Positions 6,046-12,115 of a DNA stretch of 12,115 nt are shown one piece after another. The notes beneath the pieces are model-generated. The model was not told the DNA's origin. It saw nothing but the letters and a program-made list of their open reading frames with translations, and did not search any database. Location: NCBI GenBank assembly GCA_035719045.1, contig DASTGO010000220.1:1-12115 (forward strand), given 5' to 3'. A program made the translations under genes and the position numbers. Positions within the stretch are counted from its first letter, which is position 1, and each line of letters begins with the position of its first letter. This stretch comes from DASTGO01 sp035719045 (GTDB lineage Bacteria > Actinomycetota > Actinomycetes > Actinomycetales > Kineosporiaceae).

Positions 6046-7644
6046 GGTAGGCGCCGGCACCGGTTCCCCGGCCGAGCTGCGGTCACCCGGGCCGTCACCG
6101 GTGCCGTCCCCGGCCGGATCCAGCGGCAGCAGCACCGTGAACACCGTCTCGCCGGGCCGGCTGGCGACCGTGACCCGCCCGCCGTGGGCCCGGGCCACCG
6201 CCTGCACGATGGCCAGCCCGAGCCCGGTGCTGCCCGCTGCCCGGGAACGGGAGGTGTCGGCGCGGGCGAACCGGTCGAACACCTCCGGGAGCAGCTCGGG
6301 CGGGACGCCCGGCCCGTCGTCGGCCACCCGGATCTGCGCCACCCCGCCGCCTGCGGCCAGCGACAGCGTGACCGTCGTGCCGGCCGGGGTGTGGGTGCGG
6401 GCATTGGTCAGCAGGTTCGCGATCACCTGGTGCAGCCGATGCCGGTCACCGAGCACGGACACCGGCTCCTCCGGCAGATCCAGCCGCCACCGATGCCCGG
6501 CACCCGCGACATGTGCGTCGGAGGTGGCGTCCACGACGAGCTGGGTCAGGTCGACCGGCTCGCGCTCCAGCGGGCGGCCTTCGTCCAGCCGGGCCAGCAG
6601 GAGCAACTCCTCGACCAGGTCGGTCATCCGCTGCGCCTCGGACTCCACCCGTTCCAGCGCGTAGGCCACGTCGGGGGCGACCTCGGACCGGCTGCGGCGG
6701 GTCAGCTCGGCGTATCCGCGGATCGAGGCGAGCGGGGTGCGCAGCTCATGGCTGGCGTCGGAGACGAACCGGCGGACCCGCATCTCGCTGTCCTGGCGGA
6801 CCTGCAGCGCGTCGGCCACATGCTCCAGCATCCGGTTCAGCGCGTGACCGACCTGGCCGACCTCGGTCCGGTCATCGGTGTCGGCCTCCGGGACCCGCAC
6901 CGCCAGCGCCACCTCACCGCGGTCCAGCGGCAGCTGGGCGACCCGGCGGGCAGTGGCGGCGACCCGGTGCAGCGGGCGCAGGGTCATCCGGACGGTCACG
7001 GTCCCGGCGAGGGCGACGGCGACCAGCCCGGCCAGCGCCACCCCGGTGACGATCAGGGACAGTGCCCCGGTGGTCTCCTCGACCTGTGCCAGCGGCAGGC
7101 CGACGACCAGCGTCGCCCCGTCGACCGTGTGGTTGTCGGCCATCACCAGGTAGTCCCCGAGCGATTCCAGGTGGACCAGGTGCGACCGCCCGTCGACCGG
7201 GACGGTCCCCAGGTGCCGGAGCACCGTGGCCGGCAGAGCCTGCCCGACCACGTACTCGTTCTCGACCGTACTGACGGAACCCTCCCCGCTGCCGCCGGCG
7301 GGGATCCGTGCGGACAGTGCCCCGATCCCGGCGGCGGGCGGCAGGGGCGGTCGTACGTGGTCGCCGCCCGGCCCACCCTGGCCGGACTGCCCGGTCTGGG
7401 ACGGGCTCGGCGGCCCCTCGGCCTCCCCCTGCGGCGAGTCGCGGTCGACGCGGCTGGTGAGCCTGGTCGCCGAGGCCAGCTGCTCGTCCAGCCGGCCGAG
7501 CAGGAAGTGGTTCAGGGTGAGCACACTGGCCAGGCCGATCACCAGGCTGACCGCGGCCATCAGCGCCAGCTGGGTCACCACGAGCCGGGTCCGCAGCGTC
7601 CAGCGGGACGGGTGGAGCGCGGCGGGCATCGTCGGCTTCCTCAT
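6040..7644 (-). CDS. Sensor histidine kinase partner of the PhoP-like regulator
   Basis: This 534-residue membrane kinase senses an external signal and phosphorylates the regulator encoded just upstream. It has an N-terminal helix at about 22-48, an extracytoplasmic domain at 49-192 containing a Gly/Ser/Pro-rich stretch (70-118), a second helix at about 193-220 and a HAMP linker to about 285. The DHp motif VSDASHELRTPLASIRGYAEL carries the phospho-acceptor His299. The ATPase domain shows the N box (Asn414 in NLLTNARTHTP), G1 (DDGPGVP at 442-448), F box (FDRFAR at 456-461) and G2 (GSTGLGLAI at 471-479). The start at ATG 7644 has a good ribosome binding site (GGGAGG). Only 46 bases separate it from the regulator stop, so the two form an operon. 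The sensing domain gives no clue to the ligand. Resembles TrcS/PhoR-type kinases. Confidence 0.93.
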   Translation of the reverse strand: MRKPTMPAALHPSRWTLRTRLVVTQLALMAAVSLVIGLASVLTLNHFLLGRLDEQLASATRLTSRVDRDSPQGEAEGPPSPSQTGQSGQGGPGGDHVRPPLPPAAGIGALSARIPAGGSGEGSVSTVENEYVVGQALPATVLRHLGTVPVDGRSHLVHLESLGDYLVMADNHTVDGATLVVGLPLAQVEETTGALSLIVTGVALAGLVAVALAGTVTVRMTLRPLHRVAATARRVAQLPLDRGEVALAVRVPEADTDDRTEVGQVGHALNRMLEHVADALQVRQDSEMRVRRFVSDASHELRTPLASIRGYAELTRRSRSEVAPDVAYALERVESEAQRMTDLVEELLLLARLDEGRPLEREPVDLTQLVVDATSDAHVAGAGHRWRLDLPEEPVSVLGDRHRLHQVIANLLTNARTHTPAGTTVTLSLAAGGGVAQIRVADDGPGVPPELLPEVFDRFARADTSRSRAAGSTGLGLAIVQAVARAHGGRVTVASRPGETVFTVLLPLDPAGDGTGDGPGDRSSAGEPVPAPTG

Positions 7645-7690
7645 CGTGCTGCCCTCCCGTGGCCGGGCCAGGGCCGGTGGACGCGGCGGT

Positions 7691-8467
7691 TCACTCGGCA
7701 GGCTTGAGCACGTACCCGACGCCGCGCAGCGTGTGGATCATCGAGGGGCGACCGGCGTCGATCTTCTTGCGCAGGTAGGAGATGTAGAGCTCGACGACAT
7801 TGGCCTGGCCGCCGAAGTCGTAGTTCCACACCCGGTCCAGGATCTGTGCCTTGCTCAGCACCCGGCGGGGGTTGCGCATCAGGTAGCGCAGCAGCTCGAA
7901 CTCGGTGGCGGTCAGGGTGATCTCGTCCCCGCCGCGCCGCACCTCGTGGCTGTCCTCGTCCATGGTCAGGTCCCCGACGGTGAGCACGGCGTCCGGGCCG
8001 GCTGTCACCAGCTGGCTGCGGCGGACCAGCCCGCGCAACCGGGCGACCACCTCTTCCAGGCTGAACGGCTTGGTCACGTAGTCGTCGCCGCCCGCGGTGA
8101 GGCCGGCGACCCGGTCCTCGACGGCGTCCTTGGCGGTGAGGAAGAGGATCGGAAGGCCCGGGGTGTCCGCGCGCATCCGGTGCAGGATGTCCAGGCCGTC
8201 CAGGTCCGGCAGCATCATGTCGAGCACGACGACGTCGGGCCGGTGGTCGCGGGCCAGCTTGATCGCGGTCCGCCCGTCCCCCGCGGTACGGACGTCCCAG
8301 CCCTCGTAGCGCAGGGCCATCGACAGCAGATCGGTGAGGGATCGCTCGTCGTCCACCACCAGCACCCGGACCGGCGACCCGTCAGGGTGCAGGAGGGCGG
8401 CTGCGGCGGTCGATCCGGCGGTCCGGCCGGAGGCGGGGAGACGGCTGCTGCTGGTCACGTGAGCCAT
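7691..8467 (-). CDS. OmpR-family response regulator, PhoP-like
   Basis: This 258-residue transcription factor has a receiver domain (about 34-150) with the acidic pair Asp39/Asp40, phospho-acceptor Asp83 (VVLDMMLPDLDG), Thr111 and Lys133 (YVTKPFSLEEVVARLR), followed by an OmpR-type winged helix (about 161-256) with TATEFELLRYL and the recognition region NVVELYISYLRKKID, HTLRGVGYVL. The combination of YDFGGxxNVVExYxSYLRxKID and KPFSLEEVVARLR is close to Mycobacterium tuberculosis PhoP and its relatives, so I call it PhoP-like without claiming orthology. Start is ATG 8467; a GTG at 8458 is an alternative, and neither has a strong ribosome binding site. A PhoP-box-like direct repeat lies 36-53 bases upstream, suggesting self-regulation. 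It is the first gene of an operon with the kinase. Confidence 0.93.
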   Translation of the reverse strand: MAHVTSSSRLPASGRTAGSTAAAALLHPDGSPVRVLVVDDERSLTDLLSMALRYEGWDVRTAGDGRTAIKLARDHRPDVVVLDMMLPDLDGLDILHRMRADTPGLPILFLTAKDAVEDRVAGLTAGGDDYVTKPFSLEEVVARLRGLVRRSQLVTAGPDAVLTVGDLTMDEDSHEVRRGGDEITLTATEFELLRYLMRNPRRVLSKAQILDRVWNYDFGGQANVVELYISYLRKKIDAGRPSMIHTLRGVGYVLKPAE

Positions 8468-8480
8468 CCTGGGTAGTCGG

Positions 8481-8520
8481 GCTGTGTTGCCAGCCTGCAC
8501 CTGCTGTGAGCCTGCTGTGA
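8481..8520 (-). promoter_or_regulatory. PhoP-box-like direct repeats upstream of the response regulator
   Basis: Read on the minus strand, TCACAGC occurs at 8520-8514 and again at 8509-8503, separated by 4 bases (AGGC), which is exactly the TCACAGC-N4-TCACAGC form described for mycobacterial PhoP. A third near-copy, ACACAGC, is at 8487-8481, in phase at two further 11-base steps. The perfect pair lies 36-53 bases before the start codon at 8467, a position suited to activation or feedback control of the operon by its own regulator. Confidence 0.7.
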
Positions 8521-8553
8521 AGCACCAGGGCAAGTCGTGTGGCCAGACCGGGC

Positions 8554-8583
8554 GGATCAGGCAGCCCCGGGATCAGGCAGCCC
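8554..8583. repeat. 16-base-period tandem duplication
   Basis: GGATCAGGCAGCCC occurs at 8554-8567 and 8570-8583. A third, degenerate partial copy (GGTCAGGCA) follows from 8584. Confidence 0.85.
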
Positions 8584-8597
8584 GGTCAGGCACCGCG

Positions 8598-8633
8598 GCG
8601 GCCGGAGGCAGTGGAGCGGCCCGAGGCGGTGGA
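8598..8633. repeat. 18-base imperfect tandem duplication
   Basis: The unit at 8598-8615 (GCGGCCGGAGGCAGTGGA) is repeated at 8616-8633 with 16 of 18 bases identical. Confidence 0.8.
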
Positions 8634-8675
8634 AAGAACGCGACCGTCGGGTGCGGGCCCCGGAGCGGATCCGCT

Positions 8676-8705
8676 CAGCTCCACTCGGCACAGCTCCACT
8701 CGGCA
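8676..8705. repeat. 15-base perfect tandem duplication
   Basis: CAGCTCCACTCGGCA at 8676-8690 is repeated without change at 8691-8705. Confidence 0.9.
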
Positions 8706-8794
8706 GGCTCTGGGCGGTGCGGTTCCGGGCGGCGCCGCGGGAAGATCACCGAACGGCGCGCTGCGTGCATCTCCGATAACCGTTCGTGTACATT

Positions 8795-8806
8795 GCGTGA
8801 TCACGC
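8795..8806. promoter_or_regulatory. 12-base perfect palindrome, possible operator
   Basis: GCGTGATCACGC is fully self-complementary and lies beside the AT-richer stretch of this intergenic region (CCGATAACCGTTCG, then TGTACATT). It could be a binding site for a dimeric regulator; no adjacent gene start makes the target obvious. Confidence 0.3.
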
Positions 8807-9002
8807 CTGCGGGCGCAGCGGACCCGCGACCAGCGGAACGGGATGCCGGGGCGACGGGTGACAGACGCCTGCCGCAGGGCACAGTGCATGCGCGCACCCT
8901 ACGCGAGATTCCCGGCCGCGCGGAGGCCCTAGGTCCCCCGGCCTTGCCGCGTTGACGGCCGCGACCCGGCGGAACATGTCCCGGAGCCGGGTCCGGACGG
9001 GG

Positions 9003-10154
9003 TCAGGCGGCCTGCCAGCGCTCCAGCCGGTGGTCGTCCAGGTACCCGGACCGGCAGAACAGCGACAGGTCGGCCTCGCCGTAGGCCTTCTGGTGGGCGT
9101 ACGAGACGGCCAGCGCCGCCGGGGACGCCGCGGCGACCGCGGTCAGGTCCGAGACGTCGATCGGCTGGGCGGCGGTGGCGGCCAGCGCACCCGGCGGGAA
9201 GCCCCACAGTCCGAGCAGGTAGGCGCTGGCGCGGCCCACGGTGACCCCGAAGGCCTCCTCCTGCGCCCGGGAGGCCGGCATGCGCTCGCACAGCTCGTGC
9301 AGCCTGCCCCACTGCTCCGGCTGGGCGGACGCCAGGACGAGCAGCCCGACCTCGCTCAGCAGGGCGCTCAGCGCGACGTCGGAGACGGTGTCCGGGTCCC
9401 AGTGCTCGCGGTGGGCGATCCGCTGGGCGATCACGCTGGCACGCACCGACCGGGCCGCCAGCTCCTCGCTGTCCAGCCCGAGGGGCAGCGGCCGGCCGGG
9501 CTTGAACACCACGCCCGCCACGGCCAGCGCCTTCAGGGTGTCCAGTCCGAGCAGCACGACCGCCCACTGGATGCTGTGCACGGTCGAGGACTGGCCGTAG
9601 AAGGCACTGTTGACCAGGCGGAGCACCTCGGCGGACAGGCCGACGTCCTGCTGGACGAGATTCACCACGTCGTCGGCCGTGGAGTCGGGGTCCTGGCTGA
9701 GGGCGACCAGCTGGGTGTAGATGTGCGGCGGCTTGGCGAGGGTGTCCAGCCCGCCGAACAGCTCGCGCAGCCGCTCGGACTCCACCAGGCGCCGCAGGTC
9801 GAGAACGAGCTCCAGGGCCGCCGGCAGGGTGTCCGGGGTGCACGGCTTGGACAGCTGGCGGGCCGGGCCCACCGCGTCGATGACGACGGCGCCGTCGGCG
9901 GTCCCGGTCAGCACCAGGCGGGCTACCCCGGGGTAGCTGGCATGGGCGTGCTCCAGCAGGCTCATGCCGCTCGTGCCGGGCGTGCCCAGCTTGGTGACGA
10001 TCACGTCGACGTGTTCCTCGGTCAGCGCACGGACGGCCTCCGCACTGCCGACGAAGCGAAGATCCCAAGCTCCCGAGCGATCGGCGAGCACCATGCGCAG
10101 GTCGGCCAGGAGCCGCTCGTCATCACTCACGCACAGGATCGTGGATCCGGTCAT
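9003..10154 (-). CDS. HDOD domain protein with degenerate N-terminal receiver domain
   Basis: This 383-residue protein joins a receiver-like domain (about 4-120) to an HDOD domain (about 134-330). The receiver keeps the acidic pair (Asp11/Asp12 in CVSDDERLL), a Thr at 83 and Lys103 (LSKP), but the phospho-acceptor position is Lys55 (VDVIVTKLGTPGTSG, where active receivers have Asp), so it probably cannot be phosphorylated in the usual way. The HDOD part shows LPxxPHIYTQLVALSQDPDST-type and VNSAFYGQSSTVHSIQWAVVLLG motifs; HDOD domains lack the catalytic HD residues and act as signalling or scaffold modules. The last 60 residues are not assigned. I chose ATG 10154 because AGGAGG sits 6 bases upstream, although the frame stays open to 10241. 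The gene stands alone, with a possible sigma-28-type promoter upstream. Confidence 0.88.
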   Translation of the reverse strand: MTGSTILCVSDDERLLADLRMVLADRSGAWDLRFVGSAEAVRALTEEHVDVIVTKLGTPGTSGMSLLEHAHASYPGVARLVLTGTADGAVVIDAVGPARQLSKPCTPDTLPAALELVLDLRRLVESERLRELFGGLDTLAKPPHIYTQLVALSQDPDSTADDVVNLVQQDVGLSAEVLRLVNSAFYGQSSTVHSIQWAVVLLGLDTLKALAVAGVVFKPGRPLPLGLDSEELAARSVRASVIAQRIAHREHWDPDTVSDVALSALLSEVGLLVLASAQPEQWGRLHELCERMPASRAQEEAFGVTVGRASAYLLGLWGFPPGALAATAAQPIDVSDLTAVAAASPAALAVSYAHQKAYGEADLSLFCRSGYLDDHRLERWQAA

Positions 10155-10160
10155 CGGGCG

Positions 10161-10166
10161 CCTCCT
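10161..10166 (-). promoter_or_regulatory. Consensus ribosome binding site fixing the HDOD protein start
   Basis: AGGAGG on the minus strand, 6 bases before the ATG at 10154. It is the best Shine-Dalgarno sequence in the window and decides the start over the upstream in-frame ATGs at 10241 and 10235. Confidence 0.85.
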
Positions 10167-10231
10167 CGCTGCGGTCCTGCCTGCCGGGACGTCGCACACC
10201 GGCAGGCCCAGGGCGGCCTGCTGTGTTCGTG

Positions 10232-10259
10232 TCATCGGCACGGCCGCAGGGACACTTGA
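10232..10259 (-). promoter_or_regulatory. Possible sigma-28/WhiG-type promoter of the HDOD gene
   Basis: On the minus strand TCAAGTGT (10259-10252) is followed after 12 bases by GCCGATGA (10239-10232). The FliA/WhiG consensus is TAAA-N15-GCCGATAA; here the match is 3 of 4 and 7 of 8, with 16 bases between TCAA and the -10 element. Transcription would start near 10225, giving a leader of about 70 bases before the ATG at 10154. Confidence 0.4.
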
Positions 10260-10349
10260 GCCCGATCCGGGCAGGTCACCCGGGCCGGTGGCGCCGGTGG
10301 CTCACCCTCCCGCCAGCGGGTGCGGACCGCGGAGCCGGGCAGGAGCTGA

Positions 10350-11504
10350 TCAGGCGGCACCCAGGCGGTCGTAGCCGGGCTTGACCACGTCCTCGATCAG
10401 CGCCAACCGCTCGTCGAAGTGGATGAAGGCGCTCTTCAGGGCGTTGATCGTGACCCAGCGCAGGTCCCCCAGGGTCCAGCCGGCCTCCGCCACCAGCAGG
10501 GACATCTCCCGGGTCATCGAGGTGGCCGACATGAGCCGGTTGTCCGTGTTGAGGGTGACCCGGAACCTCAGGTCCTTCAGCAGGGTGATCGGGTGCTCGG
10601 CGATGCTCTTGGCGGCCCGGGTCTGCACGTTGCTGCTCGGGCAGAGCTCCAGCGGGATGCGCTGGTCGCGGACCCAGGCGGCCAGCGGGCCCAGCCGGGC
10701 GTCCGGGCGCCCGCCGGCGCCGGTGCCGTCGACGGTGATGTCGTCGACCACCCGGACGCCGTGCCCGAGCCGGTCGGTACCGCACACCTGGACCGCCTCC
10801 CAGATGCTCGGCAGGCCGAACGCCTCCCCGGCGTGGATCGTGACGTGGAAGTTCGCCCGGTGCAGGAACTCGAAGGCGTCCAGGTGCCGCGAGGGCGGGA
10901 ACCCGGCCTCCGCCCCGGCGATGTCGAACCCCACCACGCCGCGGTCGCGGTGCCGGACGGCCAGCTCGGCGATCTCCCTGCTACGGGCGGCGTGCCGCAT
11001 CGCGGTGAGCAGGGTGCCGACCCGGATCGGGCGGCCCGCCGCCGCGGCCGAGGCCGCTCCCTCGGCGAAGCCCTCCTGGACGGCCGTGACCACCTCGTCC
11101 AGGCTCAGCCCGCCCTCCAGGTGCTGTTCGGGGGCGTAACGGATCTCGGCGTACACCACACCGTCGGCGGCCAGGTCCTCCGCACACTCCCGGGCCACCC
11201 GCACCAGGTCCTCCCGGCGCTGCATGACCGCCACGGTGTGCGCGAAGGTCTCCAGGTAGTTCTCCAGCGAGCCGGAGTCGGCGTTGACCCGGAACCACTC
11301 CCCCAGCGCGGCGGCGTCACCGGCCGGCAGCGGATGCCCCACCTGGTCGGCGATCTCGAGGATGGTCGCCGGCCGCAGCCCGCCGTCGAGGTGATCGTGC
11401 AGCAGGGCCTTGGGTGCCCGGGCCAGTGCCTCCGGCGCGACCGGGGCAGCCGTCATCGGGTCGATGGCCAGAGCTTGGGTGGTGGTGGGTGCGGGAGTCG
11501 TCAC
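10350..11504 (-). CDS. add: Adenosine deaminase
   Basis: This cytosolic zinc enzyme hydrolyses adenosine or deoxyadenosine to inosine or deoxyinosine and ammonia in purine salvage. The 384-residue protein shows all the amidohydrolase metal and catalytic motifs: HDHLDGG (His36, His38), TIHAGE (His224, Glu227), GHGVR (His248) and LNTDNR (Asp321). The residue after the zinc aspartate is Asn, not the second Asp of the mouse and E. coli enzymes; to my recollection this is usual in actinobacterial members. The start is placed at GTG 11504 because TACGCT ends exactly 7 bases before it, the leaderless arrangement seen elsewhere in this window. GTG 11525 (7 residues longer) and ATG 11456 are alternatives, neither with a ribosome binding site. 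It is divergent from the sulfurtransferase gene. Confidence 0.93.
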   Translation of the reverse strand: MTTPAPTTTQALAIDPMTAAPVAPEALARAPKALLHDHLDGGLRPATILEIADQVGHPLPAGDAAALGEWFRVNADSGSLENYLETFAHTVAVMQRREDLVRVARECAEDLAADGVVYAEIRYAPEQHLEGGLSLDEVVTAVQEGFAEGAASAAAAGRPIRVGTLLTAMRHAARSREIAELAVRHRDRGVVGFDIAGAEAGFPPSRHLDAFEFLHRANFHVTIHAGEAFGLPSIWEAVQVCGTDRLGHGVRVVDDITVDGTGAGGRPDARLGPLAAWVRDQRIPLELCPSSNVQTRAAKSIAEHPITLLKDLRFRVTLNTDNRLMSATSMTREMSLLVAEAGWTLGDLRWVTINALKSAFIHFDERLALIEDVVKPGYDRLGAA

Positions 11505-11511
11505 CTCGGGC

Positions 11512-11517
11512 AGCGTA
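11512..11517 (-). promoter_or_regulatory. -10 box of leaderless adenosine deaminase gene
   Basis: On the minus strand TACGCT (TANNNT) is followed by 7 bases (GCCCGAG) and the GTG at 11504. The spacing is the same as for dgdA and the sulfurtransferase gene. Confidence 0.5.
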
Positions 11518-11583
11518 GTGACCACGATGAGGGCCGGCAGCCGGTATCCGGGTGGGTCGTGGCGGCCCCGGCGCTGCTGTCGG

Positions 11584-11589
11584 TAGCGT
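11584..11589 (+). promoter_or_regulatory. -10 box of leaderless sulfurtransferase gene
   Basis: GGTAGCGT with exactly 7 bases between TAGCGT and the ATG at 11597, the same module as before dgdA. No Shine-Dalgarno sequence is present. Confidence 0.6.
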
Positions 11590-11596
11590 CGCGACC

Positions 11597-12115
11597 ATGC
11601 CGGTCACCCTCGCCGCCGCCGACCTGTCCGCCCTGCTCGCATGCGGTGAGCCGGTGACGCTGCTCGACGTCCGCTGGGCGCTGGGCGACCCGCACGGCCG
11701 TGACCACTTCCGCGACGGGCACCTGCCCGGGGCCGTGTTCGTGGACCTCGACGCCGAACTGTCCGCCCCACCCTCCGCGGCGGCCGGCCGTCACCCGCTG
11801 CCCGATGCCGCGCACCTGCAGGAGGCGGCCCGGCGCTGGGGCGTCCGCCGCGACCGGCTCGTGGTCGCCTATGACGACAGCGGGAACACGGCCGCGGCCC
11901 GGGCCTGGTGGCTGCTGCGCTGGGGCGGCGTGGCCGATGTGCGCATTCTCGACGGCGGGCTACCCGCGTGGGAGCAGGCCGGGGGCGAGCTCGTCGCCGG
12001 TGACGAGACCGCCCCCGAAGCGGGAACCGTGGTGCTGTCCCCGGGCAATATGCCGACCATCGACGCCGATGGCGCGGCCAGCTGGCAGGGCCTGCTGCTG
12101 GACGCCAGGGCGGGC
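11597..12115 (+). CDS. sseA: Rhodanese-type sulfurtransferase (thiosulfate/3-mercaptopyruvate), 3' end outside the window
   Basis: The 173 codons present cover the N-terminal, structural rhodanese domain of a two-domain sulfurtransferase that moves sulfane sulfur from thiosulfate or 3-mercaptopyruvate to an acceptor. Motifs in order are TLLDVRW (21-27), GHLPGAVFVDLDAELS (41-56), GRHPLP (64-69), VVAYDDSGN (89-97) and LDGGLPAWEQAGG (118-130), followed by the linker and the start of the second domain (LLLDARAG at 167-173). The catalytic cysteine loop of the second domain lies beyond 12115, so thiosulfate versus mercaptopyruvate preference cannot be judged and the gene symbol is tentative. Start is ATG 11597, apparently leaderless. 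The 92-base gap to the divergent adenosine deaminase start holds both promoters. Confidence 0.9.
   Translation, partial: MPVTLAAADLSALLACGEPVTLLDVRWALGDPHGRDHFRDGHLPGAVFVDLDAELSAPPSAAAGRHPLPDAAHLQEAARRWGVRRDRLVVAYDDSGNTAAARAWWLLRWGGVADVRILDGGLPAWEQAGGELVAGDETAPEAGTVVLSPGNMPTIDADGAASWQGLLLDARAG

Larger units (their letters stand above)
8521..9002. other. Gene-free region rich in short tandem duplications
   Basis: The gap between the response regulator start and the end of the HDOD gene holds no ORF with protein-like composition on either strand; the open frames present are Arg/Pro/Gly/Ala-rich and contain the DNA repeats in translation. It contains three separate tandem duplications (8554-8705), a local AT-richer patch at about 8770-8800 and a 12-base palindrome at 8795-8806. 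No clear terminator for the HDOD gene was seen. Confidence 0.5.

Noticed and set aside
4563..6404. 613-codon open frame antisense to dgdA and the kinase gene end
   Set aside because: It spans the antisense of two convincing, convergent genes and its translation has no domain-like pattern.
8539..8955. 138-codon plus-strand open frame in the repeat-rich gap
   Set aside because: Composition is Arg/Pro/Gly/Ala, no ribosome binding site is visible, and its apparent peptide repeats simply reflect the DNA duplications.
10217..10226. CCTGCTGTGT upstream of the HDOD gene resembling the PhoP-box half-site
   Set aside because: Only one half-site is present, with no second copy at 11-base spacing, so it may be chance.
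8952..10259. 435-codon plus-strand open frame opposite the HDOD gene
   Set aside because: It is a shadow of the HDOD reading frame; the translation is Gly/Arg/Gln/His-rich without motifs.
10284..10301. Tandem GCCGGTGGC repeat and small CCCGC/GCGGG hairpin (10309-10320) after the adenosine deaminase gene
   Set aside because: Short, GC-only and without a T-tract; not enough to call a terminator.

Overview
The window is high-GC DNA with GTG starts, the strong G/C third-position bias of actinobacteria, TANNNT-type -10 boxes placed directly before start codons, and proteins that read like actinomycete homologues. I cannot fix the genus. No rRNA, tRNA, CRISPR array or phage gene is visible.

Layout. 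(1) 1-1926, plus strand: an IS607-type insertion sequence with a serine recombinase gene (tnpA) and an RNA-guided nuclease gene (tnpB) whose reading frames overlap by 4 bases; the 3' end of tnpB and the right end fold into hairpins expected of a reRNA/omega-RNA. Its left end is at or just before base 1. (2) 1913-3765, minus strand: three membrane-protein genes. The last is a small gene cut short by the IS, which supplies its stop codon; upstream of it lie a TMEM175-family potassium channel gene and a four-helix membrane protein gene with an Ala/Pro-rich tail. The latter has a perfect Crp-type box (3798-3813) at the activator distance from a leaderless start. (3) 4099-4482, plus strand: a small secreted protein of unknown function with a structured leader and a strong intrinsic terminator. 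(4) 4689-6005, plus strand: 2,2-dialkylglycine decarboxylase (dgdA), leaderless. (5) 6040-8467, minus strand: an OmpR-type response regulator and its histidine kinase, convergent with dgdA and separated from it by a two-way terminator. The regulator resembles mycobacterial PhoP, and a PhoP-box-like direct repeat lies just upstream of it. (6) 8468-9002: a gene-free stretch with three different short tandem duplications. (7) 9003-10154, minus strand: an HDOD protein with a degenerate receiver domain. (8) 10350-11504, minus strand: adenosine deaminase, divergent from (9) a rhodanese-type sulfurtransferase gene that starts at 11597 and runs off the end.

Apart from the IS and the gene it broke, this reads as ordinary chromosomal DNA: unrelated metabolic, membrane and signalling genes in short units. 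I see no new multi-gene defence or biosynthetic system. The points most worth checking are regulatory (the PhoP-like self-regulation site, the Crp-type box, the repeated leaderless promoter module, a possible sigma-28/WhiG promoter), plus the IS607 guide RNA and the gene it broke.
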